The notes: generated from the letters alone by a model not told the origin. Numbered from the stretch's first letter, positions 28,943-39,040 are shown. The stretch is DNA of 64,000 nt from Flavobacterium sp. 140616W15 (GCF_003668995.1 NZ_CP033068.1:2046001-2110000); one strand, 5' to 3'. A program made the numbers and translations.

Positions 28943-31063
28943 ATGAATACAAAAAAACGATATCTATTTTTTTACATATTTTTTATTTCGATGATTTCAA
29001 CCTTTGAAATCATTGCGCAACAAGCAATTGTAAAAATAGCATGTATTGGCGATTCGGTAACCGCAGGATATCTTTTAGCCAATCCCAAAACTCAATCCTA
29101 TCCTTCACAACTACAAGTTTTGATGGGTAAACAATATGAAGTCAAAAACTTTGGACACAGTGGAGCTACCTTATTAAAGAAAGGAAGTACCCCTTATTAT
29201 AAAACTACAGCATGTGCTGAAGCAATTTCATATAGACCTGATATTGCTATTATTCATTTAGGCCTAAATGATACCGATCCAAGAAATTGGCCTAATTACA
29301 AAGAAGATTTTAACGCCGATTATTCTTGGTTATTGGATACTTTAAAAAAGCAAAATCCAAATGTAAAATTATATATCTGTCGCATGACACCTATATTTAA
29401 TGAGCATCCCCGATTTAAATCAGGAACTAGAGATTGGTTTTGGCAAATTCAAGAACATATTGAAGAAATTGCTACAGCAAATAAAGTAAACCTGATAAAC
29501 CTACACGAAAAACTATACAATCGTCCAGAACTTTTTCCAGACGCTTTACATCCGACAACAGAAGGTGCTACAATTCTGGCACAAACTGTTTATGAAAATA
29601 TAACACAAGATTATGGCGGACTAAAACTCGCTCCCATTTTTACAGATAATATGGTCTTGCAACGCAATCAACCAATTGTTATTTATGGCAATGCCAATGG
29701 TGGTGACAAAATAGAGATAACTTTAAACAGTCATAAAGAAGTTGTCACAACCAACCTATACGGAAAATGGAAAGCTACTTTTCCTGCCATGAAACCAGGA
29801 GGAAAACATGAGATAAATATCTCTTCAAATGGCAAAAAATTAGTTTTAAAAAACATACTAATTGGTGATGTTTGGTTTTGCTCCGGACAATCAAATATGG
29901 CATTCCCATTGCAAAAATCTGAGAATGGAGTTGCCGAAGTTAAAAATGCCATTAATAATACAACTCTTCGTTTATTCAACTACAAAGTGATTCAGGAAAC
30001 CGATGATATTGCTTGGGATTCTACCACTTTAGCAAAGACCAATCAATTAAAATACTTTTCTGGAAAATGGGCAATTAGTGATTCCATTAGTGCCAAAGAT
30101 TTTTCGGCAATAGCCTATTATTTTGGACAGAATATCATTCATGAAGAAAACGTACCAATAGGATTAATACAAGTTGCAGTAGGCGGATCTCCTATAGAAT
30201 CCTGGATAGACCGATATACTTTAGAACATGATGATAAAGTAGTTGATGTATTAACCAACTGGCGCAAATCTGATTTTATTATGCCTTGGGTTAGATCACG
30301 TGCTGATGTAAATTTAAAAAATGCCACAAATCCAAAGCAACGTCATCCCTATGCTCCTAGTTATAATTATGAAGCGGGCGTAACACATTTTACAGCATTC
30401 CCAGTAAAAGGAATTCTATGGTATCAAGGAGAAAGCAATGCGCACAATGTTGAATTATACCAACACTTAATGCCAACATTAGTAAAAAGTTGGCGCAAAG
30501 CATGGGGAACTTCCCTACCCTTTTATTACGTGCAGCTATCCAGTATTGACCGTCCTACTTGGCCTTCATTTAGAGAAATGCAGAATAAATTGCAAAAAGA
30601 AATTCCAAATAGCAAAATGGCAATCAGCATGGATTATGGCGATTCCATCAATGTACATCCTATTAAGAAAAAACAGATTGCAGAACGTTTGGCACTTTTA
30701 GCATCGCAACATACTTATGGAAAACCTGTTAATGCTAATGGTCCATCTGCTTTAAAAGCAACTCAAAAAGCAACTCACATTGTAATAACTTTTTCAAATA
30801 CCAAGCAATTAGCTACTGCAAACCAAAAGGAATTAGTTGGCTTTGAATTAGTAACCGACAAAGGAATTCGTATTGAAAGTAAAGCAATAATCGTAAAAGA
30901 TCAAGTTCAAATTGAGATTCCAAAAAACGAACAAATAAAAAAGATTCTATACGCATACAAACCATACACAAAAGCAAATCTTGTGAATGAAGCCAATTTG
31001 CCATGCTCCACTTTTCAACTCGAAATAGAGACTAATGTAAATAGTGTGAAAGATGAAATGTGA
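28943..31063 (+). CDS. Two-domain sialate O-acetylesterase (SGNH/GDSL domain plus SASA domain)
   Basis: 706 residues with a signal peptide (about 1-26). Domain 1 (about 30-215) is a GDSL/SGNH hydrolase: GDSVTAGY (block I Ser), LGLNDTDP (block III Asn) and LHPTTEG (block V His). Domain 2 (about 230-700) is a SASA-type sialate O-acetylesterase: WFCSGQSNMAFPL (nucleophile Ser) and WYQGESNAHN, followed by a beta-sandwich tail. Two esterases in one polypeptide suggest removal of acetyl groups from different positions of O-acetylated sialic acids before the lyase can act. The last six residues (SVKDEM) are encoded by the first copy of a short tandem repeat that continues into the spacer. Confidence 0.92.
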   Translation: MNTKKRYLFFYIFFISMISTFEIIAQQAIVKIACIGDSVTAGYLLANPKTQSYPSQLQVLMGKQYEVKNFGHSGATLLKKGSTPYYKTTACAEAISYRPDIAIIHLGLNDTDPRNWPNYKEDFNADYSWLLDTLKKQNPNVKLYICRMTPIFNEHPRFKSGTRDWFWQIQEHIEEIATANKVNLINLHEKLYNRPELFPDALHPTTEGATILAQTVYENITQDYGGLKLAPIFTDNMVLQRNQPIVIYGNANGGDKIEITLNSHKEVVTTNLYGKWKATFPAMKPGGKHEINISSNGKKLVLKNILIGDVWFCSGQSNMAFPLQKSENGVAEVKNAINNTTLRLFNYKVIQETDDIAWDSTTLAKTNQLKYFSGKWAISDSISAKDFSAIAYYFGQNIIHEENVPIGLIQVAVGGSPIESWIDRYTLEHDDKVVDVLTNWRKSDFIMPWVRSRADVNLKNATNPKQRHPYAPSYNYEAGVTHFTAFPVKGILWYQGESNAHNVELYQHLMPTLVKSWRKAWGTSLPFYYVQLSSIDRPTWPSFREMQNKLQKEIPNSKMAISMDYGDSINVHPIKKKQIAERLALLASQHTYGKPVNANGPSALKATQKATHIVITFSNTKQLATANQKELVGFELVTDKGIRIESKAIIVKDQVQIEIPKNEQIKKILYAYKPYTKANLVNEANLPCSTFQLEIETNVNSVKDEM

Positions 31064-31108
31064 AAGATGAAAAATGTGAGATGAGAGATGAGAGATGAGA
31101 GATGTGAG
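31046..31108 (+). repeat. Short tandem repeats at the 3-prime end of the O-acetylesterase gene
   Basis: GTGAAAGATGAAA occurs at 31046-31058 and again at 31060-31072, followed by five 7-base units ATGTGAG or ATGAGAG (31074-31108). The stop codon (31061-31063) lies in the second 13-mer, so length change in the array could alter the C-terminus. Confidence 0.75.
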
Positions 31109-31216
31109 GAATCAAAAAAGAATGCTGAAATCTGTCTAATCTGCATAAAAAAACAAACAAAATAAAAACCTACACTTAGTAAATACAAAAAACACTAAGT
31201 ATAAAACATATATAAA

Positions 31217-32440
31217 ATGAGCTATTCAAAAACTGATCTGTTACACTTAAAAGATTTTTATCAAAGTCAATTATTAAATGATACGATACCTTTTTGGTTT
31301 CCTCATTCGATAGACACCAAATACGGAGGTTATTTATTAATGCGCGACCAAATGGGTGAATTAATTGATGATGATAAATCGGTTTGGTTTCAAGGGCGAG
31401 CAGCATGGCTACTTGCCACACTTTATAATACAATCGAACCTAAACAAGAATGGTTAGAAGGAGCAAAATCTGGTATTGATTTCATAAACAAATATTGTTT
31501 CGATACCGATGGCAGAATGTTCTTTCATGTAACACGTGATGGAAATCCGATTCGTAAACGCCGTTATTATTTTTCAGAAACATTTGCTGTAATTGCTATG
31601 AGCGCTTATGCAAAAGCTAGCAAAGACGAAGCAAGTGCTGAGATGGCACGCTCCTTATTTGGAGAATGTATAAAATATTCGACCACTCCCGGTTTATTAG
31701 AGCCAAAATACACATCCGTTCGCCCATCAAAAGGAATTGGTTCACCAATGATTATGATCAATACGGCACAACAACTAAGAGAAAATATTGGCGACCCGCG
31801 TTGTGATGAATGGATTAGCAAATGGATTGCCGAGATTGAGCGTGATTTTGTAAAAGACGATATAAAATGCGTTATGGAACAAGTAGCTCCAGATGGTTCT
31901 ATAATAGACCATATCGACGGACGCACGCTGAATCCAGGACATGCCATTGAAGGAGCTTGGTTTATACTACACGAAGCAAAATACAGAAATAATGATCCGC
32001 ATTTAATAGCATTAGGATGTAAAATGCTTGATTATATGTGGGAACGTGGTTGGGATAAAGAACATGGAGGAATTTTATATTTCTGTGATGTATATGGTAA
32101 ACCCGTTCAAGAATATTGGCAAGACATGAAATTCTGGTGGCCACATAATGAAGTTATCATAGCTACCCTTCTAGCTTATACAATGACAGGTGACGAAAAA
32201 TATGCAAAATGGCATAAAATGATTCATGATTATTCCTATAGTAAATTCCATGATAAAGAAAATGGAGAATGGTTTGGATATTTACACAGAGACGGAAGCA
32301 TTGCGCAAACTGCTAAAGGAAACCTTTTTAAAGGACCTTTTCATTTACCACGTCAAGAATGGTATTGTACACAAATACTAACTGAATATTTAGAAAAAAC
32401 TAATCTAAATTCACTTAGATTAATTGGACACATCGTCTAG
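31217..32440 (+). CDS. AGE-family N-acylglucosamine 2-epimerase (ManNAc to GlcNAc)
   Basis: 407 residues, an alpha6/alpha6 barrel with no signal peptide, hence cytoplasmic. Conserved AGE motifs: RRYYFSETFAVIAMS (active-site Arg/His region), LNPGHAIEGAWF (PGHxxE with the catalytic His) and DMKFWWPHNEVI (second catalytic His). It interconverts ManNAc and GlcNAc without phosphorylation. In Bacteroides and Tannerella this replaces the nanK-nanE route, and no ManNAc kinase is present here. Neighbours are the O-acetylesterase upstream and the sialidase 20 bases downstream. Confidence 0.93.
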   Translation: MSYSKTDLLHLKDFYQSQLLNDTIPFWFPHSIDTKYGGYLLMRDQMGELIDDDKSVWFQGRAAWLLATLYNTIEPKQEWLEGAKSGIDFINKYCFDTDGRMFFHVTRDGNPIRKRRYYFSETFAVIAMSAYAKASKDEASAEMARSLFGECIKYSTTPGLLEPKYTSVRPSKGIGSPMIMINTAQQLRENIGDPRCDEWISKWIAEIERDFVKDDIKCVMEQVAPDGSIIDHIDGRTLNPGHAIEGAWFILHEAKYRNNDPHLIALGCKMLDYMWERGWDKEHGGILYFCDVYGKPVQEYWQDMKFWWPHNEVIIATLLAYTMTGDEKYAKWHKMIHDYSYSKFHDKENGEWFGYLHRDGSIAQTAKGNLFKGPFHLPRQEWYCTQILTEYLEKTNLNSLRLIGHIV

Positions 32441-32460
32441 TTATTCGAGATTAAAACCTT

Positions 32461-35400
32461 ATGCTAACTAACCAATTTCAACCAAATATCAAAAACTATG
32501 AAAATTTATTACTCTTTTTTTGTTTGTGTTTTATGTATTTATCCTGCTTAAGTACAAAAGCACAAAGTGGTAAGGTTTTAAACCTCGACGGTGTTTCTAA
32601 TTATATGACGGTAGCCGATCATACCGATTTAGACTTTGGCTCAGGTCAAAATAAAACCATTACCTGTTGGATAAAAACAACAATGGCAACAGGTACACCG
32701 CGTATTTTTGCCAAAAGAAATGGAGCAACTGGCAACGGATATGAATTCTGGACAGGCAATGGCACAAATGCAGGCAAGTTTGCAATGAATATAAGCGGTA
32801 CAGGAACTCCTGCTAATATTAGTACTGCAGGATATTCACCAAACGCTATTTCCGATGGTACTTGGCACCATATTGCTATGGTAATAGATGCCTCAAGCAA
32901 TAGAACTATTTATGGTTATATAGATGGTGTTTTGGCAAATACAGCCAAAACATTCACCTCTGTTACTTCCGATTTTTCTAATGCATTAAACTTTGTTATT
33001 GGTGCCACATCTGACGCTAGTAACAGTTATAAATGGGCTGGACAAATAGATAATATCCGTGTATGGAATAAAGCTATGACACCTACAGAATTACAAACAG
33101 ATATGACTGCAGTGATAAATACGCCTACAACTGACCTTCTTGCCGCCTGGGATTTTGAAAATATAACAGAGAATTCTGTTGCCGATATTTCTGGAAATAA
33201 CCATACGGGAACTCTTTACGGCTCTCCAACAACTTCAAACGCTTTCCCTATGGTACTTACTCTAGATGGCGTAAATGATTATATGTCGGTTGTTAATCAT
33301 AGTGATTTTAATATAGCTGCAGGGCAAAGTTTGACTGTAACCTGCAAGATAAAAACAGGAGATAATGCTAAGCGTATTATGAGCAAACGACCTAATGGCG
33401 CAGGAATCGGATATGAGTTTATAAATAACACAGCTGGTAACGGACAATTTGGAGTTAATTTAACAACTAGTGGCGGAGCTGCTGGGCCTCCGTATGGTAC
33501 ATCGAATATAGCCAATAATGTTTGGCATCATCTAGCAATGGTTATTGATGTTGCTACAACAAGTTGTAAAATTTATGTAGATGGTGTTTTACAACAAACC
33601 AAAACAACAGCAAATATAGGAGGCGCAAACACTGTAACTAATACAGGAGATTTATTATTCGGAACTGTCAGTAATTTTGCCTCGTATATGAATGCACAAT
33701 TGGATGATATACGCTTTTGGAACAAGGCAATGACAGCCACAGAAGTAGTTACTGATAAAATAACTACTATAACAGGTACGGAGACGAATTTAATTGCTGC
33801 ATGGGATTTCGAAAATATAAATGGGGTAACTGTCCCAGATATTTCTGGGAATAACCATCCTGGTACACTAATTAATGGAGCTGCAGTAATTGCTCAAACA
33901 AACGAAATGCATATCAATACAGTTTCCTTAGTGCAAACTGAATTACCAACAGGTTTAGGAGACATAAACCAACGAATTGTTGCAGTAAAAGTTTCAGCCA
34001 CTGGCGCTCTTAATCCACTTACTGTAAATACTCTAAAATTTACAATGGCAGGAACAACCAATATTGCCGATGTTACTAATATCAAAATTTATACTAGCGG
34101 AGCAAATGCACTTTTTAATCCAGCAACTGCAACATTATTTGGAACTATTGCTCCTGCAAATGGCAATCTAGCTGTTAACGGATCACAAGCATTGGTATCT
34201 GGTGATAATTACTTTTGGATTGCATATGATGTTGCAGCCAATGCAACCGAAGGAAACATATTAGATGCTACTTGCGAATCTATCATTGCTAATAACATCA
34301 CCTACACTACCCTAGCTAATACAATTGCAGGTAATCGTGTGATTTTATTAGCCAATACACTTTTATTTACACCTGGAGATGCAGGCTCATCTAACTATCG
34401 TATTCCAGCAATTGTAACTGCCGCCGATGGTTCACTGGTAACAGTTACAGATAAAAGATGGAATCATGCAGGAGATTTAGCAGCCAAAATTGACCCAGTC
34501 GTTCGTCGTAGTACTGATAACGGAAAAACTTGGTCGACACCATTAACTATTGCAAATTTTGGTGCTCCAACTGGAGCGGGAGATGCAGCATTAGTTTTGG
34601 ATAAAACTAATGGAGAATTAATATGTATCGTTTCGGCGGAAAAAGGTTTTAAAGCTTCTACAAATGTGGCACCAGCCAAAGTTTTGATAATCAAAAGCTC
34701 TGATAACGGAATAACTTGGGGAGCAGCTGTAGATATCACCAATCAAATTTATGGTCCAAATCCTGGTTGGAAAGGGCTATTTGTTGCCTCAGGAAGAGCA
34801 CACCAATTACGTGATGGAAAAATTGTTGCTGCAATTGCAGTACGCGAAAATGTTTCTGGAACTGAGTATATTAATAATTATATGATTACTAGTGCAGATC
34901 ATGGAGTTACATGGACCGCATCGATAGGAAGAGCGGAGCAAGATGGAGATGAAGCCAAAGTAGTAGAATTAAACAATGGGAATATCATGATGAGTATTCG
35001 TAATTCGGGAACACGCCGATTTAATATTTCTACAGATAAAGGAGCAACTTGGGGAACAGCATACAACCAAGCAAGTATAACAGATCCTAATTGTGATGGT
35101 GATTTTATACGCTATACTTCTACTCTAGATGGTTATGATAAAGACCGTTTATTGCATTCTATTCCATTTGCAGGAAGTCGAAAAAATGTTAGTGTACAAC
35201 TAAGTACCGATGAAGGAACAACTTGGGGAGCACCTAAAACTATTTTCTCAGGAGCCTCAGCGTATTCAAGCTTAACCATATTGCCAGACGGAACAATTGG
35301 TATTTATTATGAAAATGGAGAAAACTCAACATACCAAATGTATTTTGTACGTTTCAGCCTTAATTGGTTAACCAATGGAGCAGATACATTTGTTCCTGCA

Positions 35401-35697
35401 AATAATCCTCCGCTGGGTTTAGAAACAGAAGAAAACACAACATCAAAAGAGCAAAAATTTAGTGTTATATTAGAGCCAAATCCGATAGATGATTTAGTAA
35501 AGCTCAAAGTTAATAATGCTAAAGGGGCAGTAAATATAAAAATATTTGATATCTCAGGTAAAGTAATACGTACTGAAACTATAAAACCTAACGAAACAGA
35601 AGCTACATTTTCACTAGGAAATCAAGCACAAGGTATTTATATTTTAAAAGCAAACGATACAAATTCATCTATTAGTAGTAAACTAATAAAGAAATAA
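32461..35697 (+). CDS. nanH: Secreted exo-alpha-sialidase (GH33) with two LamG-like domains and T9SS sorting domain
   Basis: 1078 residues. Signal peptide (about 1-36), two LamG/concanavalin-like domains (about 40-235 and 265-460, each starting LDGVxxYM and holding WHHxAMV), a linker domain (about 475-625), a GH33 propeller (about 635-980), and a type IX secretion C-terminal domain (about 1000-1078). GH33 evidence: SNYRIPAI with Arg647, five Asp-boxes such as STDNGKTW and SSDNGITW, KVVELNNGN (Glu) and AYSSLTILPDGT with Tyr935 as the nucleophile. The LamG domains probably bind host glycans. Secreted or surface-bound, it releases the sialic acid used by the rest of the locus. NagA follows after 9 bases. 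Confidence 0.94.
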   Translation: MLTNQFQPNIKNYENLLLFFCLCFMYLSCLSTKAQSGKVLNLDGVSNYMTVADHTDLDFGSGQNKTITCWIKTTMATGTPRIFAKRNGATGNGYEFWTGNGTNAGKFAMNISGTGTPANISTAGYSPNAISDGTWHHIAMVIDASSNRTIYGYIDGVLANTAKTFTSVTSDFSNALNFVIGATSDASNSYKWAGQIDNIRVWNKAMTPTELQTDMTAVINTPTTDLLAAWDFENITENSVADISGNNHTGTLYGSPTTSNAFPMVLTLDGVNDYMSVVNHSDFNIAAGQSLTVTCKIKTGDNAKRIMSKRPNGAGIGYEFINNTAGNGQFGVNLTTSGGAAGPPYGTSNIANNVWHHLAMVIDVATTSCKIYVDGVLQQTKTTANIGGANTVTNTGDLLFGTVSNFASYMNAQLDDIRFWNKAMTATEVVTDKITTITGTETNLIAAWDFENINGVTVPDISGNNHPGTLINGAAVIAQTNEMHINTVSLVQTELPTGLGDINQRIVAVKVSATGALNPLTVNTLKFTMAGTTNIADVTNIKIYTSGANALFNPATATLFGTIAPANGNLAVNGSQALVSGDNYFWIAYDVAANATEGNILDATCESIIANNITYTTLANTIAGNRVILLANTLLFTPGDAGSSNYRIPAIVTAADGSLVTVTDKRWNHAGDLAAKIDPVVRRSTDNGKTWSTPLTIANFGAPTGAGDAALVLDKTNGELICIVSAEKGFKASTNVAPAKVLIIKSSDNGITWGAAVDITNQIYGPNPGWKGLFVASGRAHQLRDGKIVAAIAVRENVSGTEYINNYMITSADHGVTWTASIGRAEQDGDEAKVVELNNGNIMMSIRNSGTRRFNISTDKGATWGTAYNQASITDPNCDGDFIRYTSTLDGYDKDRLLHSIPFAGSRKNVSVQLSTDEGTTWGAPKTIFSGASAYSSLTILPDGTIGIYYENGENSTYQMYFVRFSLNWLTNGADTFVPANNPPLGLETEENTTSKEQKFSVILEPNPIDDLVKLKVNNAKGAVNIKIFDISGKVIRTETIKPNETEATFSLGNQAQGIYILKANDTNSSISSKLIKK

Positions 35698-35706
35698 ACT
35701 ATAAAA

Positions 35707-36831
35707 ATGAAACAAGCAATTATAAATACCACTGTACATACTGGCGATGAAATCATTAATAATGGAGTCATTATTATTGAAAATGGAACTATAATTTCGG
35801 TTCAAAAAGAAATTCCAAATGATATTGAAACGATAGATTTACAAGGAAACCACATTGCAGCTGGATTTATAGATATTCAAATAAACGGTGGCGAAACACT
35901 ATACTTTAGTCAGACGCCTACTGAAGAAACAATTCAGGATATATACGATACAAGTCTTAAATATGGGACAACTCATGTGCTTCCGTGTTTAATTTCATCA
36001 TCAAAGGAAACAATTCTACAAGGGATTGAAGCTGTTCGTAATTACAAACAAAAACATAACAATGGAGTAATCGGAATGCATCTTGAAGGGCCGTTTTTAA
36101 ATCCTTTAAAACGTGGTGCTCATAGTATTGACCAAGTTCGAAAACCAACTAATGCAGAACTTGAAGAAATTATACGTCACGGGAAAGATGTTATAAAAGT
36201 AATCACGATTGCCCCAGAATGTTTTACAGATGAGCAATTAAATATGCTGCTAGAAAGTGGTATTGTGATTTCGATAGGACATTCGACCGTTACACATAAA
36301 GAAGCACAAGTTTATTTTTCTAAAGGCATAAAACTTGTAACTCATTTATTTAATGCTATGACACAATTCGGTCATCGTGAACCTGGTTTAGTTGGTGCAA
36401 CTCTAGAAAATGAAAATGTATATGCTCCAGTGATTTTAGATGGCGCACATTGTGATTATGCTGCAGCAAAATTAGCATACAAACTAAAACAAGATAAATT
36501 TTTCTTAATTAGTGATGCTACATTCTTGGGACGCAAAATAGCCGACTTTAAATGGGGAAATTTTGATGCCCATCTAGAAAATGGCTTCTATAGAAACAAC
36601 GAAGGAAATTTGGCTGGCGCTACAATATCAATGCAAGAAGCAGTACAAAACGCCTATAATCATTTAAACGTATCGGCTGACGAAGCTATAAAAATGGCAA
36701 CTAGTCGTGTAGCAAGCGCTATTGGTTTGGAAGATAAAATAGGTAAAATCAAAACTGGATTTCCTGCAAGTTTTGTCAAATTCAATACTGATTTATCAGT
36801 AATAGAAACATTAAATTTCAACACCATTTAA
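35707..36831 (+). CDS. nagA: N-acetylglucosamine-6-phosphate deacetylase
   Basis: 374 residues, amidohydrolase TIM barrel. Motifs: GFIDIQINGG (N-terminal metal region), GMHLEGPFLNPLKRGAH (metal Glu), SIGHSTVTH and THLFNAMTQFGHREPG (metal His residues) and LISDATFL with the catalytic Asp. Removes acetate from GlcNAc-6-phosphate to give glucosamine-6-phosphate. The gene directly follows the sialidase gene and is closed by a terminator at 36876-36920, so it is the last gene of this transcript. It links the sialic-acid route to NagB downstream. Confidence 0.96.
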   Translation: MKQAIINTTVHTGDEIINNGVIIIENGTIISVQKEIPNDIETIDLQGNHIAAGFIDIQINGGETLYFSQTPTEETIQDIYDTSLKYGTTHVLPCLISSSKETILQGIEAVRNYKQKHNNGVIGMHLEGPFLNPLKRGAHSIDQVRKPTNAELEEIIRHGKDVIKVITIAPECFTDEQLNMLLESGIVISIGHSTVTHKEAQVYFSKGIKLVTHLFNAMTQFGHREPGLVGATLENENVYAPVILDGAHCDYAAAKLAYKLKQDKFFLISDATFLGRKIADFKWGNFDAHLENGFYRNNEGNLAGATISMQEAVQNAYNHLNVSADEAIKMATSRVASAIGLEDKIGKIKTGFPASFVKFNTDLSVIETLNFNTI

Positions 36832-36875
36832 ACAATATTACAAATGCTAACCAAAAACAAACCACTCATTTAAAT

Positions 36876-36920
36876 AATGAAAACCCCATAAGTTGCTATG
36901 CTTTTTGGGGTTATTTCATT
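36876..36920 (+). terminator. Rho-independent terminator after nagA
   Basis: AATGAAAACCCC (36876-36887) pairs with GGGGTTATTTCATT (36907-36920) with one internal mismatch, 45 bases after the nagA stop. It ends the sialic-acid operon before nagB, which therefore probably has its own promoter in the 170 bases that follow. Confidence 0.6.
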
Positions 36921-37091
36921 ACAAACCACTAAATATTAGCCTATACATAATTACCTAATCCCCAATAGGTTTACTACTTAAAAAGTCTAAAAAGGCGTTT
37001 CGATCAAAGTGAATCGCGTAGAAAACTATGTCAAAAAACAAATTAAAGGCTACAATTAATTTATAAAATAACCAACTCAAATAACACAAAA

Positions 37092-39029
37092 ATGGAAATC
37101 GATTTAGATATCAAACCAGATATTAGTTATAAAAGTGCTGGTAAATTTGAAGAGACACGATTTGAAAAAATCCACAACGAAATCTTCAAGAATTCTACCG
37201 AAGCATCGATAATTGTTGCGCAGGAAATTGCTCAATTAATTAGATCAAAGCAAGAAAAGAACAAATCTTGTGTACTAGGTTTAGCCACAGGTTCTTCACC
37301 CATAAAGGTATATGAAGAATTAGTTAGAATGCACAATGAAGAAGGATTGAGTTTTAGCAATGTTATCACTTTTAATTTGGATGAATATTATCCGATGACT
37401 AAAGAAAATAATCAGAGCTACCACCATTTCATGCATCAACATTTGTTTAATCATATCGATATCAAACCAGAGAATGTAAATATTCCGGATGGTACTGTTT
37501 CGATTGATGAATTGAATCAATATTGTATTGATTATGAAATGAACATTAAGAATGCTGGAGGACTAGATTTTCAATTATTAGGAATTGGCCGTACAGGGCA
37601 CGTAGGGTTTAACGAGCCGGGATCGCATATAAATTCAGGAACACGTATTATTACTTTGGATCATATCACGAGAGTAGATGCTTCTTCCGATTTTAACGGG
37701 ATTGATAATGTGCCAAAAAGGGCCATTACAATGGGAGTATCTACAATTCTCAGATCCAAAAGAATAGTACTTATGGCTTGGGGACAAAACAAAGCCGATA
37801 TTATCAAGAGAACTATTCAAGGTGATATTAGTTCTGAAGTTCCAGCAACATTTTTGCAAAATCATGGTAATGCAACTTTTGTTTTAGACCAATCAGCGGC
37901 ATCTGAACTAACTCGTTTTAAAACGCCATGGTTAGTTGGTGAGTGTATTTGGAATCAGGAATTAAAAAGTAAAGCGATTGTTTGGTTGTGTCAAAAAACA
38001 AAACAATCTATTTTAAAATTAACCGACAGAGATTACAACAATAACGGAATGTCCGATTTATTGGCTCAAGAAGGTTCTGCTTACGATTTGAACATTAATA
38101 TGTTCAACGTATTACAGCACACGATTACAGGATGGCCAGGAGGCAAGCCCAATACTGATGATTCACATCGTCCAGAGAGAGCTAATCCAGCTAAGAAAAG
38201 AATTATTCTTTTTAGTCCCCATCCAGATGATGATGTTATCTCAATGGGAGGAACATTCTCAAAATTAATAAAACAAGGGCATGATGTGCATGTTGTATAT
38301 CAAACCTCTGGAAATATTGCAGTTACTGATGATGAGGCGTTAAAGTTTGCTGAGGTAAGTAATGATTTTTTTGCTGATTCAGACACAAAAATAAATTTCA
38401 AATCGGTGATTGATTTTCTAAATAACAAGTCAGAAAATCAAATTGATTCCTTGGAAGTAAGAAAGTTAAAAGGACTTATCCGCCGAAGAGAATCGTATGC
38501 CGCTACGAGATATATTGGGTTAAAAGATGAAAATACTCATTTCCTGGATCTACCGTTTTATGAGACAGGACAAATTAAGAAAAATCCGTTAGGTCTTGAA
38601 GATATTGCTATTGTAAAAGACATTATCGACCAAATAAAACCACATCAGGTATTTGCAGCAGGAGATTTAGCAGATCCGCATGGAACGCATGAGGTATGTT
38701 TGAATGCCATTTTTGCTGCAATGAAGGAACTAAAACCACAACCTTATATGGATGATTGCTGGCTATGGTTATACCGAGGTGCTTGGCACGAATGGGATAT
38801 TCATGAAATAGACATGGCTGTACCGTTAAGTCCATCTGAAGTATTATTAAAACGTCATGCTATTTTGTATCACCAATCTCAAAAAGACAGAGTGATGTTT
38901 CAAGGAAATGACTCAAGAGAATTTTGGGTTAGAGCCGAAGATCGTAACAAAAACACAGCGATTTTATACGATGATTTAGGTCTTGCAGAATACGAAGCAA
39001 TCGAAGCTTTTAAACGTTTTGATTATTAA
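37092..39029 (+). CDS. nagB: Glucosamine-6-phosphate deaminase fused to a LmbE/PIG-L-type domain
   Basis: 645 residues, about 2.4 times the length of a simple NagB. The N-terminal domain (about 15-300) has GLATGSSPIKVYEEL, NLDEYYPM and LLGIGRTGHVGFNEPGS, the active-site loops of glucosamine-6-phosphate deaminase/isomerase. The C-terminal domain (about 365-640) has LFSPHPDDDVISMGG and DPHGTHEVC, the metal-binding motifs of the LmbE/PIG-L deacetylase superfamily. This fusion recurs in Bacteroidota. The first domain converts GlcN-6-P to fructose-6-phosphate and ammonia; the second might deacetylate a GlcNAc-type substrate, but its target is unproven. Confidence 0.94.
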   Translation: MEIDLDIKPDISYKSAGKFEETRFEKIHNEIFKNSTEASIIVAQEIAQLIRSKQEKNKSCVLGLATGSSPIKVYEELVRMHNEEGLSFSNVITFNLDEYYPMTKENNQSYHHFMHQHLFNHIDIKPENVNIPDGTVSIDELNQYCIDYEMNIKNAGGLDFQLLGIGRTGHVGFNEPGSHINSGTRIITLDHITRVDASSDFNGIDNVPKRAITMGVSTILRSKRIVLMAWGQNKADIIKRTIQGDISSEVPATFLQNHGNATFVLDQSAASELTRFKTPWLVGECIWNQELKSKAIVWLCQKTKQSILKLTDRDYNNNGMSDLLAQEGSAYDLNINMFNVLQHTITGWPGGKPNTDDSHRPERANPAKKRIILFSPHPDDDVISMGGTFSKLIKQGHDVHVVYQTSGNIAVTDDEALKFAEVSNDFFADSDTKINFKSVIDFLNNKSENQIDSLEVRKLKGLIRRRESYAATRYIGLKDENTHFLDLPFYETGQIKKNPLGLEDIAIVKDIIDQIKPHQVFAAGDLADPHGTHEVCLNAIFAAMKELKPQPYMDDCWLWLYRGAWHEWDIHEIDMAVPLSPSEVLLKRHAILYHQSQKDRVMFQGNDSREFWVRAEDRNKNTAILYDDLGLAEYEAIEAFKRFDY

Positions 39030-39040
39030 TAAGAAGTATC

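Noticed and set aside
31074..31108. Tandem units as a possible CRISPR array
   Set aside because: Units are 7 bases with no spacers and no cas genes nearby; it is a simple microsatellite.
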